64,000 nucleotides of DNA from Hawksworthiomyces lignivorus (taxonomy: Eukaryota; Ascomycota; Sordariomycetes; Ophiostomatales; Ophiostomataceae), in assembly GCA_002917075.1 (NCBI GenBank), contig NTMA01000042.1, positions 1-64,000 on the forward strand. Direction: 5' to 3'. The translations under genes and the position numbers were made by a program. Positions 42,348 through 53,341 of the stretch are shown one piece after another. The notes under the pieces are model-generated. The model saw only the letters and a list, made by a program, of their open reading frames with translations, was not told the DNA's origin and did not search any database. The stretch's first letter is position 1, and each line of letters begins with the position of its first letter.

Positions 42348-44162
42348 TTATATTATGAGAGACTCAACGTGGATGCCATCTTGCGTGCAGAATGTGTACC
42401 GAATATCCACCCTAGCTGGAGACTCTCCACGGGCGATTTGTACCCAAGACATAGCCTCGACCCTCTGCCACGCAGTTATTTGTTCCACACCTCGTTTCAT
42501 GTTTCTATTACTAGGCTCACCCTCTTCTATCTCGATTACCCGCTCGACAACTCTAGCCGTAGAGACACTATCCCAAGCCGCTTCCCGCATCGACTGTCGT
42601 CGTAAGATACCCAAGGCATCGCGTCGCACCACGGGATGCCTGCATTTGACCCCTATTATGTATAGTACAGGGATAAATCCGATCTCCGGCGTAAAAGTTA
42701 GCTTCAATTGCCCCGAATACCGCTCGTGCGCCATCGCTACGTCGTTCGCTAGGGATACACATTGCTGGAACTGGGGCAAGAAGTTGTCGTAGTCCATTTC
42801 CCTGCCGGGTCCACAAGTACTAAGCAAGGTCCATGCGATAGTATAATGCAGGCGTAGAAGTGGTACAAGCGGACAAATTCCAGATTTTGACATAAATGAA
42901 TTGCCTTGTTGTAACATGTTTTCGAAGAGATTCGACCACGTTTCCAACTGTCCGAGAATGATGGCCTTAAGAGACGAAGGTGATGGCAGCATCTCGTCCG
43001 CCGGGATTGTTTGCTGCTCCGTATTGCGGAGCCTCATTACCCAAGCGACGAGGATCTGGAGTTGTTCAGCGGCTTGGTCGAGGGACAATAAGGCGCTGTG
43101 GCAGGTTGGAAACTGGAACACAGGTGTCTCTTGGATATCGCCAGGAGTCCAGTCGACCAGGAACGTTACGGCCTGCATATCGAGACGGCGGATCTGTCTT
43201 GTGACTTGGCAGATAAGAGTATAGGCCTCCGAGGTTTTAGCATCGTAAAATGTATTGTTGGTGTTCAGTAAAGCTGTATTGATGTTACGCGAGAGCTCCA
43301 CACCTCCACGTAAGTGTTTTATTGCTTGTACGTAATTGCCGGCCAGGTTATCAAAGCAGGTGAAGAGATAGCAGACCAGAAGAGTGATACCTGTCATTTC
43401 TCTGCTGTCGCCCAGTTCTTGATTCAGAAGAAATTGGATGGCTCGGTTATAGTGACGTAAGGCAGCCTCGTTCGGTAGCCAGACCTTCGATGGCTGTGGC
43501 TGGTGCACGTAGTCCCTAGACTCGTGATCTAGGTAGTTTCGATGGACCAAGGCTAGAGCAATGGCGGCATACCGTACCGATGACACTGTTTGGGAGAAGA
43601 ACAAGAGGACTTTCCGCCATGATTCGCAGGGTTGATATTCATTCAAGTGTTTTATCGAAATATACTCAAAAAAACGCATTGCCTCTGCTTGAGTTGACCC
43701 AATCGCTGGCAAGATCATGAGGGGTTTGAAATTATGCGAAATGAGGCAGCGGTATTTCGCGTTCCATTGTTCTGGCTGATACGCGCTGACAGTTGTGCAG
43801 TGGGTGTAACTGTCGCAGCTCTCCGCCTTCTCGGCTTCCACGTAATGATTATGGTCTGGTTCAATACCGGTCTTCAAGAGGAGAGGAAATTCACTATAAC
43901 CGTCACAGGTACGACCTGTGGATTGACATTTCAAGCATGAAGGTCGAGACAGATCGCATTTTACTCGTCTTATCCTGCGAGTGTGTGCGAGGGGGGAGTT
44001 AGCTTTTTGAGGCCTTAAAATTGATCGCATTGCAGCAAGACGCGAGTTAAAACCTCACTTGCAAGTCTTACAGGCCAGCCTTGACTTTGGAGCGAACTTT
44101 CTAGGCCTTTTCCTCCAAGCTTGATTGGCTGACTTGTTTAACTCGTGCTTAATCTCAGTCAT
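42348..44162 (-). CDS. Zn2Cys6 transcription factor
   Basis: Exon 1 44162-44059 (MTEIKHELNKSANQAWRK...), an 84-bp intron, then exon 2 43974-42348, giving 576 residues. The intron divides the zinc cluster: CKTC ends exon 1, and IRRVKC plus CLKCQSTGRTC begin exon 2, giving CX2CX6C and CX2CX6C. The C-terminal region has the fungal-specific helices (LNQELGDSREMTGITLLVCYLF, LRGGVELSRNI). This looks like one of the many regulators of secondary metabolism or nutrient use. The C-terminus ends only 8 bp from the inverted-repeat element, so the last residues may have been altered by it. Confidence 0.88.
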
Positions 44163-45151
44163 GACGTTGATGTCGGCAAATCATGCTTCATAACACTCCG
44201 CAGGTACCGCTTCAAAGAAGAAAACACTGCTGTCTTAAGACTCATGAGCCACCAGCTGCATGCGGCGTTGGTTTGAAAAAGCAAATTTAACCCTGCATTG
44301 GCAGAAATCCAAGAGGGTGGTTTGTTCATCTGCTTGTACCTGTAGGGAGGCTATTTCCCACCTCCTTTACGACAAATAGTTTTGACGAGAGAAAAAGGAC
44401 AGCGCAAGAAAAAATTACTTCATAGCTGCAAGGTTCTCCACACTCCGTAAACTAATAGGGATAAGCCTACCTAGACGTACTGCGGACCTAAGGTCGTAGT
44501 TGTAGGAATTAATTGGCTGGTTCGTACATGTGGGGCACCAAGAAAAAAGCCGTCGGTTCCCATACTTAAGCACATACGTGTACAGGTAGGTACGTTGAAA
44601 CTACCAGGATCCACTCTGAACGCAACTCATGTAGTCTTACCGCATTTTGCTCGTCTTGCATCAAACGTTTTCAGGGTGAGATACACTATCGTCAATAAGA
44701 CGATGAATTCCCTGGCAAAGAACAGTCTGCACGTCCGAAATATTCATGCTAGATCTGCGCACATAGGGCATACACGTAGATCTCATAATTTCTGTTGCCT
44801 AGCCGTCGTACGTAGAGTTGTCCTAGCCCACGCCCTCGCCAACAATAAGTCGTCAATTCTGCCGAGTCCGGATTTCTATTTAAACTTCTCTGCCATGTTC
44901 CTCGAGTCTTCAGTCATTCGGCATGCCTGTGAATTTTTTCTGAACTCGTTCACATATTTATTTCAAAAATTTATGTACTCTCCGCTGTCGACAGAAAGCT
45001 GAGATTACTTGGGCAACACAACATTAGGATTTTCTTCCCAGAACTTCATTACATTAAAAGTGAGCCTGCCCTCTTTCAATAGCAATTTGGCTCACAGCAT
45101 TCCCTTTGCTAAACGATAACGTCAGTTGAAGGGTCGTTGCACACCTTGGCT
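44163..45151. other. Divergent spacer regulator / MARVEL gene
   Basis: 989 bp. A frame at 44595-45002 (135 codons) has no recognisable similarity and poor codon character. No repeat was seen. Confidence 0.4.
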
Positions 45152-45750
45152 ATGAACATAGCGGTGAACAGAACCGTTGACCTGGGCCTGCGGGCGCTGC
45201 AGGTGATCTTCGCCATTATCATTATGGGAACAGACGGCTATGGTACGGAGAACTATTGTTCCCCACCTGTCGATGCATCGATAAGTCTAACACTAATCAA
45301 GCTATTCACATTTTTCACGGCTATACTACCCATGACCACTTCTCGTTCGGTGACTTTGACGATTACCATGGCGTTCCAAATGCTTGGGGCTTCCTAATGT
45401 TCTGCGCCGCGTGGTCATTTCTAGCCGCTATCTTCCTCTTTGTTGCTGGAATCAACTTTGCGGGAAATGTATTGACTGAATACATATGGCTCGCTGTTGA
45501 GGTCGTAGCTCTCCTATCGTGGCTTGCTGGTTTCATTGCCATGGCTGTCAATATAGGAAGCAATGCATGTCCTGTAGAAGAGAACCACTGTGCGCTGCTC
45601 GCGGCGGCGACGGTATTCGGGGCAATGGAGTGGCTGCTATTTATGTTTACCACAATCTCAACTATTAAGCCTCTCTTCAGGAACTCTAGGCTAAGGATTT
45701 TGAAACCAAAAGCTACTACGACTACGACCAGTCCCTCGATACCAGTTTGA
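45152..45750 (+). CDS. MARVEL-domain membrane protein
   Basis: Exons 45152-45242 and 45302-45750 (59-bp intron) give 179 residues. Four hydrophobic segments in MARVEL arrangement: ALQVIFAIIIMGTDGY, GFLMFCAAWSFLAAIFLFVAGI, VEVVALLSWLAGFIAMAVNIG and TVFGAMEWLLFMFTTIST. The loop AIHIFHGYTTHDHFSFGDF followed by GVPNAWGF is characteristic of the fungal group. A Thr/Ser-rich cytosolic tail ends the protein. Such proteins sit in plasma or vesicle membranes; the role is unknown. It appears intact. An alternative start five codons upstream (45137) exists. Confidence 0.85.
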
Positions 45751-46231
45751 TCAGAGACATAGAGTTCCCGTGGTCGTGAGAAACACCTAGCACGCTACAG
45801 CCCATTGGAGCCATCGGCCTTGTATCCTAAACTTGTGTATAGAGTGAGTGCATTCACAAGTTATTTTATTATTATCACGGAAGGGTCACTCATCGAGCAT
45901 CTTGTCAGCAGTATGCGTATTAAGTTGTACATCTACATTATTTTTACTTTTAACTTTAGGTTACTGTTCTCTACTAGGAAACCCTAACGACACATGCTAT
46001 AAAAACGTACTTGGTATATAAGAGTAACACCAGTTTGTAAAGTTTAGCTTATTTCTGTAGCCCAGTTTGGCTATTGGAACAGTTTGGTTATTGGAACATT
46101 CTCGTTTACTATCTCGTATTTGGGCTTCGCAAAATATGTTTCTACTTATCATTTAGACGCCAACTAGAGGCCTTTATCGTGCCTCAGACTAATACCGCTT
46201 TTATTTTACATATAGATTAAGGTTTGGCCGT
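45751..46231. other. Intergenic, AT-rich
   Basis: Nothing recognised. A short tandem phrase, GTTTGGCTATTGGAACA then GTTTGGTTATTGGAACA, lies at 46065-46099. Confidence 0.4.
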
Positions 46232-46700
46232 GCATTAAACGTATTGAGAGCGAGACGGGCTGACCCCTCGACTCTACCTAACTACCAAGACTACCACGAC
46301 ACAACTGAACTCTCTGAGCAGCCTCGTAGAGGCTGATCAGAGGGATACTTAGTCTTCCTGCTCTGGGGAGTGCAAGAAGTTGCCTCCCTTGCTGCTTAGT
46401 TGGCCAAGTTATGTGATGCGGCTGCAGCAGTCTTGGGGCCGGGTCGGCCCCTGACCTACGGCCAGAGGCCTTTTTCGAATCTCAACCAATTCACAACCAA
46501 TTGACTTCGTTTTTGTTCTCATGAATAGCCTCAACTCTGATCGGAAGTCGTATCTGCTCAGAAAGTGTGTATTAAGGTGCCTGCCTAATCTATTTCGTGA
46601 AGGGAACAAATAGTCTGCCTCCCCCTTTTTGTATACCCCAGGGCGGTGAGAGAAGGCAGAATAGCTCCAGAGAGCAAAATCCTCCACCTCTTCGTTACCG
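46232..46700 (+). repeat. Dispersed repeat family 2, copy at 46 kb
   Basis: About 470 bp aligning along its length with 51455-51915. Shared landmarks are TGACCCCTCGACTC, GGCCAGAGGCC, AACCAATT, CTCATGAATAG-like and CAGAATAGCTC...AAATCCTCCAC. Transitions dominate the differences. The left end TATTGAGAGCGAGACGG corresponds to TGTTGAGAG of the 38-kb copy, so it could be a solo LTR. Target duplication not found. Confidence 0.7.
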
Positions 46701-47543
46701 CGCAGGGGTTCCCCATCACTACGACTCAGTATATTCGTGCCTACTTTGCCATATACGTTTCGCTACTCTACGGGTTAACTCTTAAAGGCGTCTAAAGCAA
46801 TAACGCTTCTCACTGGATTTAACTAAGCTTGGCGTGAAATTTGCTCGAGAAAGATAATTCTACCAGGAAAAGAGACTACAGGGGCACAGAATACACACCT
46901 TGAATTTCGTACTTCGTGTTATTTATGCTGCTTGGAAGAAATAGCGAAATTATCACTGCAACCGATAATATTGTTGTGTGAGAAAATTATTTAGACTAGT
47001 AGTTGGGCTGAGATTTGTCTAGCAGGTTCGCCCGTCTCAATTGCCCAGCTTCTGAGTTCCAAGTCGCCCTACAAGACTCGCGCACTTTCTTAGCACACAG
47101 CTTATACGAACCGGCTAATGAGCATACATTTCAGCACCACTAGATTTATTCACTCACCGTCTTCATAGTATGGGTATTATAATTGAGTAAGGTGGCTGTG
47201 CTCATTGGCAGCGATGTAACAACTGATAGCTACACGATAGAGCTCTATTTTCGTCATTATACTTATAGAGAGAGCTTATGACAAATACACATAGACCATA
47301 ATCTAATGTGAATTCCAGCCCCGTGTTCGCTGTTGCCTGTCGTTAACATTAACCTGAAGCCGCGTCACCTCACTCGGATATTTACCTCGGACAGTACTCG
47401 TCACTTTCAACTTTATTTATTCTTATGTTAGGAGAGAGCCTCCTCGTAAATCTAGCAAGAGTTCAAGACTTTCCAGCCATTAACAGACTCGTTAAGCCCA
47501 GTTCGGCAGAGCCGCACCCGGTCTACCTCCTTGTGGTCGCACT
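46701..47543. other. Intergenic
   Basis: 840 bp with no convincing gene; a frame at 47425-47655 overlaps the glycosyltransferase remnant and is a shadow. Confidence 0.4.
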
Positions 47544-49459
47544 ATGGTTGCCCGACGTTCAGAAAAGGGCCATGGTGATCCGGAAACCATGTTGCAACAA
47601 TACACATTTCAGCAAGCGTAGGCTGCTACTGCTGCCATCCGGACTGGTCCCTTAAGAACCACGACACATATTGCCGTTCTTCATCAGACAGGCCTCACAG
47701 ATCAAAAGAAGGCCGAGGATGATGTACCTCCCCTCCTTACGGGGAGATATATGGTGAAATCCGGGATGAAAAATATGGCACGGATTCTAGTGCCGGTCTC
47801 ACTGATGATGGGCGTATCAACACCCGCATCGATCGTTTCAACCGCCTCTTGTCCCAGGTCCTTACTCCTGCTCTGCGCCAACACACCCACACCCACACCC
47901 ACAGTGTCCAAGACAACCGTCAACCCCCTCCCTCATATATTCCACCTTCCCTGGGAGACGAGAATGGAAGCTCTCGACCTCCATCGTTGAACGTCGTCAT
48001 TTAGGTTGTGGGCTCTCGTGGGGATGTACAACTCTTCGTTGCTTTAGAAAAGGTCATAAAAGACTCTTACGGTCATCGCGTACGTCTTGCGACTCATCCT
48101 ACTTTCAGGGGCTTCGTTGAGGAGAGCGGCCTAGAATTCTTTAGTATTGGCGGTGACCCCACCCGGCTGATGGCCTCCATGGTCAAGAATCCTGGCCTGA
48201 GGCCGGGCTTTCGTAGTGTAGTACGCGGAGACATTGCCCAGAGGCGAGAAGACGTTGCCGAATACATTCAAGGCTGCTGGAAATCATGTTACAAAGCTGA
48301 TGACGAAAACAACAATAGCCTTTCCGAGCCCTCTATAGATGACATTGGCTACACACCTACAGTGAAACACTTCGTTGCCGACTACATCATCGCCAACCCC
48401 CCAAGTTTTGCACATATCCACTGTACAGAGAAGCTAGGCATCCCGCTCCATATCATGTTCACAATGCCGTATTCTCTTACCCAGACCTTTCCTCATCCCC
48501 TGGCCAACATTCAGTCCTCGAGTGTTGACTCTCAGTTTACCAATTGCATCAGCTATGCCATGATAGAACTCCTCTCGTGGCAGTTTCTAGGTGACATTAT
48601 CAACCGATTTCGCGTAAAGTGTCTCGGTTTGGACCCCATAAGTACGATTTGGGCTCCCGGAATGCTCCATCGCCTAAAAATTCCTCACACGTACTGTTGG
48701 TCTCAGGCAATAATACCCAAACCCGAGGACTGGGGTTCTCACATATCCATCTCCGGGTTTTGCTTTCTAAACCTGGCCTCCAGCTACATCCCTACACCAG
48801 ACTTACAAGCTTTTCTCGACGATGGGCCACCTCCTGTCTATATTGGCTTCGGGAGTATCGTTTTAGAATGTAACGGTTCGGGCGGCGGGGCCGCTCAAGT
48901 GAGGGGTTGACACTTCTGACCGTTGCACCAAAAGATGCGTACGAAATAACACGACAGTGTCATCCCATCAACCCCTGCTTATAAGCCCTAGGCACGGCCT
49001 AGGCTATACCCCAGGCCTTAGCCCGTGACAGACAATCCCAACGCAATGACAGAACTGATTCTTGAGACAGCAAGGAAGACTGGCCACCGTGTCCTCATTT
49101 CTAAAGGTTGGGGAGGCAACGGCTCAGCCGAGCTCCATAACCCTGATAATGTCTTCTTTCTAGACAACGTTCCTCATGACTGGCTTTTTAAACGCGTCTC
49201 GTGCGTTGTACACCACGGCGGCGCGGGAACTACCGCAGGAAGTATTGCCGCTGGTCGGCCAACGATAGTCGTTCCATTTTTTGGGGACCAAACTTTCTGG
49301 GGTGCCATGGTCGCGCGATCGGGTGCTGGCCCCGATCCAATTCCTCACAAGAAACTCACAGTGGACAAATTGGCTGATTCCATCAACTTCTGTCTGAGGT
49401 CTGAAACCCTTTATGCTATGTGCTTTCTTCTCGGGTCCTACGGCCAATGTTGGGATTAA
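47544..49459 (+). pseudogene. Sterol-glucosyltransferase-like gene (GT28/GT1), broken
   Basis: Readable from MVARRSEKG (47544) through DDGRINTRIDRF (47797), NVVI-stop-VVGSRGDVQ (47991-48030), RVRLATHPTFRGFVEESGLEF, MVKNPGLRP, GCWKSCY, FVADYIIANPPSFAHIH, PLHIMFTMPYS, YIGFGSIVLE, then after an insertion DNPNAMTELILE, VLISKGWGG, NVPHDWLF, VVHHGGAGTTAGSIAAGRPTI and PFFGDQTFWGAMV. These are the N- and C-terminal domains of fungal UDP-glucose:sterol glucosyltransferases without the PH/GRAM part. Breaks are TAG for Gln just before VVGSRGDVQ, another stop near 47610, a 162-bp insertion (48869-49030) and loss of the C-terminus. Not functional. Confidence 0.88.
48869..49030. mobile_element. 162-bp insertion with LTR-like ends
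   Basis: It lies precisely between the codons for IVLE and DNPNAM of the glucosyltransferase remnant. Ends are TGTAACGG and CCGTGACA, inverted complements but for one base, as in LTRs of fungal Gypsy elements. No exact 5-bp duplication was seen. It could be a small solo LTR or a MITE. Confidence 0.6.
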
Positions 49460-49910
49460 TTTGCAGTCTGCTCCATTCGGCAGAAGACTTGATAGAGGAC
49501 CCCGAAATTCTGAAAATTACCGCCGTAAAAAAATTGAAAATAGTTGATGGCTGAAGAAAGTCATGCTTGTAGTCAATTTTTTTTTTGGGGGGGGGGGGGT
49601 TGAATATTCATTCCATGCCTATTAGATAGTGGGTGAACAAACCTCACAAGCTTCGAGATGTGCTGGTTTCCATAAGCAGAACATACCGTAAAACATTGGG
49701 CGGAGCAAACCTGTGGTGGTCTGAGCACCCTAACGTGCGAAAGTAAAGTACGTGATTGGCTACAAACTTGGTTGCAATTCAAATGGAGCCCATGAAACTG
49801 ATAAGACTCTTGGCCGAAAATAAGAACCCCCTTTCCAGCCCAAGCAAAGAGTGCTTGTTCCTCTGAGATTCAAGACTTCAACACGGCTTTGTCCCCCCAG
49901 TGCTGCGCAA
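49460..49910. other. Spacer with T10-G13 homopolymer
   Basis: 450 bp. A run of ten T followed by thirteen G lies at 49577-49599. No gene recognised. Confidence 0.5.
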
Positions 49911-50772
49911 ATGGACAACACACGACTGTTTCGTGGCATCTCTGTCGCATCGTTTATCCCCGCATTCCCTCTATGTCTGGCACACGGCATTCTCTCCGAT
50001 TCTCCGGTCCCTGCGGTTGGACTGTTGCCGCTCGCATTTTCCGCAGGCACGGGAGTTTTGGTATTGGCGCGCGGGGAAGCAAGAGAATCGCCACAGATGG
50101 TGGAGGCTGAATCTAGAGTAGAGGAACCACGACGAACCCCTCATCCATTTCTTCTTTTTATCGTCGATGTCGCAATTGCTGCGGGCCTAATGGTTGTCCT
50201 CGTCTATACATGGATTCAAACTACCATCGGCCAAGGGAGCTCGGGGATGGCAATGCTTGCTTCATATGCCACAATCCCTCTGTTGCTGAACTTGTATGTA
50301 GTTTTTGCTCTGGTTATGCGATGTGTTAGCACAAGCTCATATCTTATTTTCTTCTAGTTTGCTTCACTCATACCTTGCTTTGGGAGAACTTTCTCGCGGC
50401 TTAGCTTTTCACGGTCTAGCACAATGGGCCGCGTGGCAAATTGTTCCACCATTCTGTCCGAACTGCAACTACCGCCTGCGTCCAGAGTCAACGCCAGCGC
50501 TTCCATGGATAGAATCCATGCCTGCTATATCTATTCCACCAGTCTCTCTTCCGGCGGTGAATATGACAATTCCGAGGTGGAAGACTCCTAGATGGTTCAG
50601 TCAGCAGTCGCAGCAGTATGGCAGAGTACCTGCCGAGGGCGAGGAGGAGGGCATGTACAGAGACGAGCCGGATACCGGGGAGCCATCTACCCAGATTCAA
50701 ACACCTGCAGTTACAGAGGTAAGGCCGAAGAATTCGAAGACAAGGAATAGGTCGTTATTTAATGAAGATTGA
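49911..50772 (+). CDS. Membrane protein of unknown function
   Basis: Exons 49911-50293 and 50358-50772 (64-bp intron) give 265 residues. About four hydrophobic segments (FIPAFPLCLAHGIL, AVGLLPLAFSAGTGVLVLA, FLLFIVDVAIAAGLMVVLVYTW, AMLASYATIPLLLNFLLHSYLA) precede a cytosolic tail with CPNCNYRLRP, a CxxC pair that could bind zinc. The tail then becomes rich in Pro, Glu and Thr. I recognise no named family; it resembles lineage-specific fungal membrane proteins. The frame is intact and codon use looks normal. Confidence 0.7.
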
Positions 50773-51454
50773 AATAGTAGTGATGTGTTTCCGCGTTATT
50801 TACTACCGAGGTATTCAAAGCATCTCAAAACTTAGCGGTATGGCCTCCAATTTCTGATGTTAATATCTAAATTCTCTCACGCCCCTGAATGCTCTACGAG
50901 ATTTGACGTTTTCACACAGCTGGTATATGGAGCAAAGGTCAGTGCTTTACCGAGTATCGGCTGATTCAATTGAAGAAATTTATATTTTGAAGCAATTCCT
51001 TATGTGGTAGATTAGGGATATGTCGCAACCCGTTAGGTTTTCTTTTCAATCGCTTGTATTACATATCCTGCCCGGGCTATAGTAACACTTTTAAGTAATA
51101 TTAGTTACGAAATTCTTGACCTCGTATATTTCTTTTATCTAAACGTACTAAGCACTTGTATTAAGAAAAAAAATGGTTTCCGTTGATATTTATAACACTT
51201 CAAAGAGATCAAATATCATATTGATGCTAAATAGACTCAAGAATAACCAAAAAATGAAACTTGATTCTCGTATCTTACAGAAACTACACCATCTGTTCAT
51301 TAGACGTGAAGATAAATTCGATCCTCTTAATCACTGCCAAGAAAAGTCTGTATGTCATATCTCTAACTATCACCCGCAACGTGAAATGATATAAACATAT
51401 TTACTTGTTGTTTCTATTGCCAGCATAGAGATTAGAAAATAGCACCTTAATTGA
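50773..51454. other. Intergenic, AT-rich
   Basis: A frame at 51173-51394 (73 codons) is Asn/Lys-rich and unsupported. Nothing else seen. Confidence 0.4.
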
Positions 51455-51915
51455 TACTGTGAGTGAGATAGGTTGACCTCTCGACTCAACCTAACAACCA
51501 AGACCACTACTACTTACCAGCACCTCATAGAAAAGCCTCCATACGACTGATCCTAAAACTCCATAGCTCCATCTATGTAGGGAGGGCATGAGGCAGCCTT
51601 TCTTATTATGTAGAGAGCCTTTTTCTGTAATGAGGCTGTGGAAGCTTTGGCGTCGGGTCAGCCTCTGGCCTTTGGCCAGAGACATTCTCCGGTTCTCGAC
51701 CAATTCTTAATCAAATGGCTTCGTTCTTACCTCCACAAATAGATTTTTCTCTGATCCGGTTATTTATGTGTTCAAAGATGTAAATCCAGGTCCCTGCTTG
51801 CTTTATCTAAAGAAAAAGTTCAGAAGCTCGCCCGGTCCATCTCCAGGCTTTGAGTAGTGATAGAGGCCAGAATAGCTCTATAGCGCCAGCTAAATCCTCC
51901 ACTCTCCCACCGCAC
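51455..51915 (+). repeat. Dispersed repeat family 2, copy at 51 kb
   Basis: Homologous to 46232-46700 in the same orientation, with many transitions (for example TGACCTCTCGACTC against TGACCCCTCGACTC) and small indels. No coding frame. Confidence 0.7.
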
Positions 51916-53341
51916 TTCAAATGGATGTCCGCATCAACAACTCAATTCTCAATTAATAAACAGAACCAAAAAAATGCATACAATATAATCAATGCTCCAT
52001 CATATACCCAATTAGTCTTCTTCATAGAGACCACTTCTCTCAAAAGTCCTATCAATGGTGCTTTGTTTGCCCAAAAAAACTCTTCAAAGTTACCACGAAA
52101 CATGGCAGAAGTCTTCAATGCTATCGACGTTTGTTTGGCAAAGTGGATGAATGCAGAACTACCTAGTCTCCGTCGCCTTTTGTCATAACGTAAGAAGACA
52201 ATCAACGTCAGATAGACTTTGCATCAAGTTATCTAGACGGTATCAAGTAGAATTTAAATTATTCTGCCATGAGTGCAATAACCTCGAAATTCACATGTCA
52301 TACTGTTGAGGACCTAGTGAGAATTACTTCATTTTCAGGAACGGTCATATTGAACCTTTTTCTCCCAAAAGCGCATATAAATAGGCTCAAAAATAAAAAG
52401 AAAAAGCAAGAAAGACCATTCACAGTTGGAATATATACCGTTATTAGTGGCTGACAAGATAGGCCAACAGAAGAGGTTAATGGAAGAGTTGACTAAATAT
52501 TAAGAATTGTTAAGTAATGGTTGGAGATATCTGGCTAGGAATGAGAAACTAAACAAGAAGAATTCTATTGCAAGTTGGTAGATACAGTAGGCTAATATTC
52601 CGAGAGGAAATTAAGGCTCGGTGATAATGGAGAATCAGAGGAATTAAACCTACAAAGATAAAAATGGACAAAGTATTAGCAAATGAAGATAGAAAAGAAC
52701 TTTGATTTGGTGAAAGTACTGTGCTAAAAACAGAACGAAAAAGAAGCAACGAAGTTACAATAATTAAGAATATCGAGGGAGATTTTGGTACAATAAGTGA
52801 AAGCTACTCCACAACTTTTAAAACTGTAAATAAATATTGAGATGAAGAGCCACATGAAACTTGCCTTGTTCATGTGGACTTTTGTTGATCTCATCTAGTG
52901 AACAAGACCGTCACCATAACGGTATTTCCATGTGAATTCGATTATTTTGTCTCATTATAGGGGTGACATCTGTAGATTATATCGATAATTGCTCTACTTT
53001 ATCGAAATCGCTGTGCGGATCCTGTTGATCATACAGTCGGCATAGGTTTTGCCGTAACTGCGCATTCCAAGTTCAATCGTTTCAGAATCAGGCTCAATAT
53101 GCGACAGCGCAACTCTTGAGCCAAAAAAGAAGAAAAAAAATTATGCATTACTGAAGAGGAAAATGAGAAAAAAAAATTGTATGATCGTTCGTCTCATGCT
53201 TGATATATGGTGCTTTGGTTAGCGGTGTTTCTTTGCTCAATCAAAACCTTTTAAACTGCTGAATAGAATGTTTGCAACACAAGATTCATTCTCTTTTATC
53301 TTTTTTCAACATCAGAATTCTTATTTTCAGCAGCAGATACA
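51916..53341. other. AT-rich intergenic region
   Basis: 1.4 kb. Frames at 51850-52188 and 52269-52454 show no similarity. GpC is not depleted here, unlike at the telomere, so AT-richness alone does not produce that skew. Confidence 0.45.

Noticed and set aside
44595..45002. 135-codon frame between a regulator and the MARVEL gene
   Set aside because: No recognisable domain, irregular composition, no plausible splice structure.
49577..49599. T10-G13 run as a telomere relic
   Set aside because: Pure homopolymers without any TTAGGG unit.
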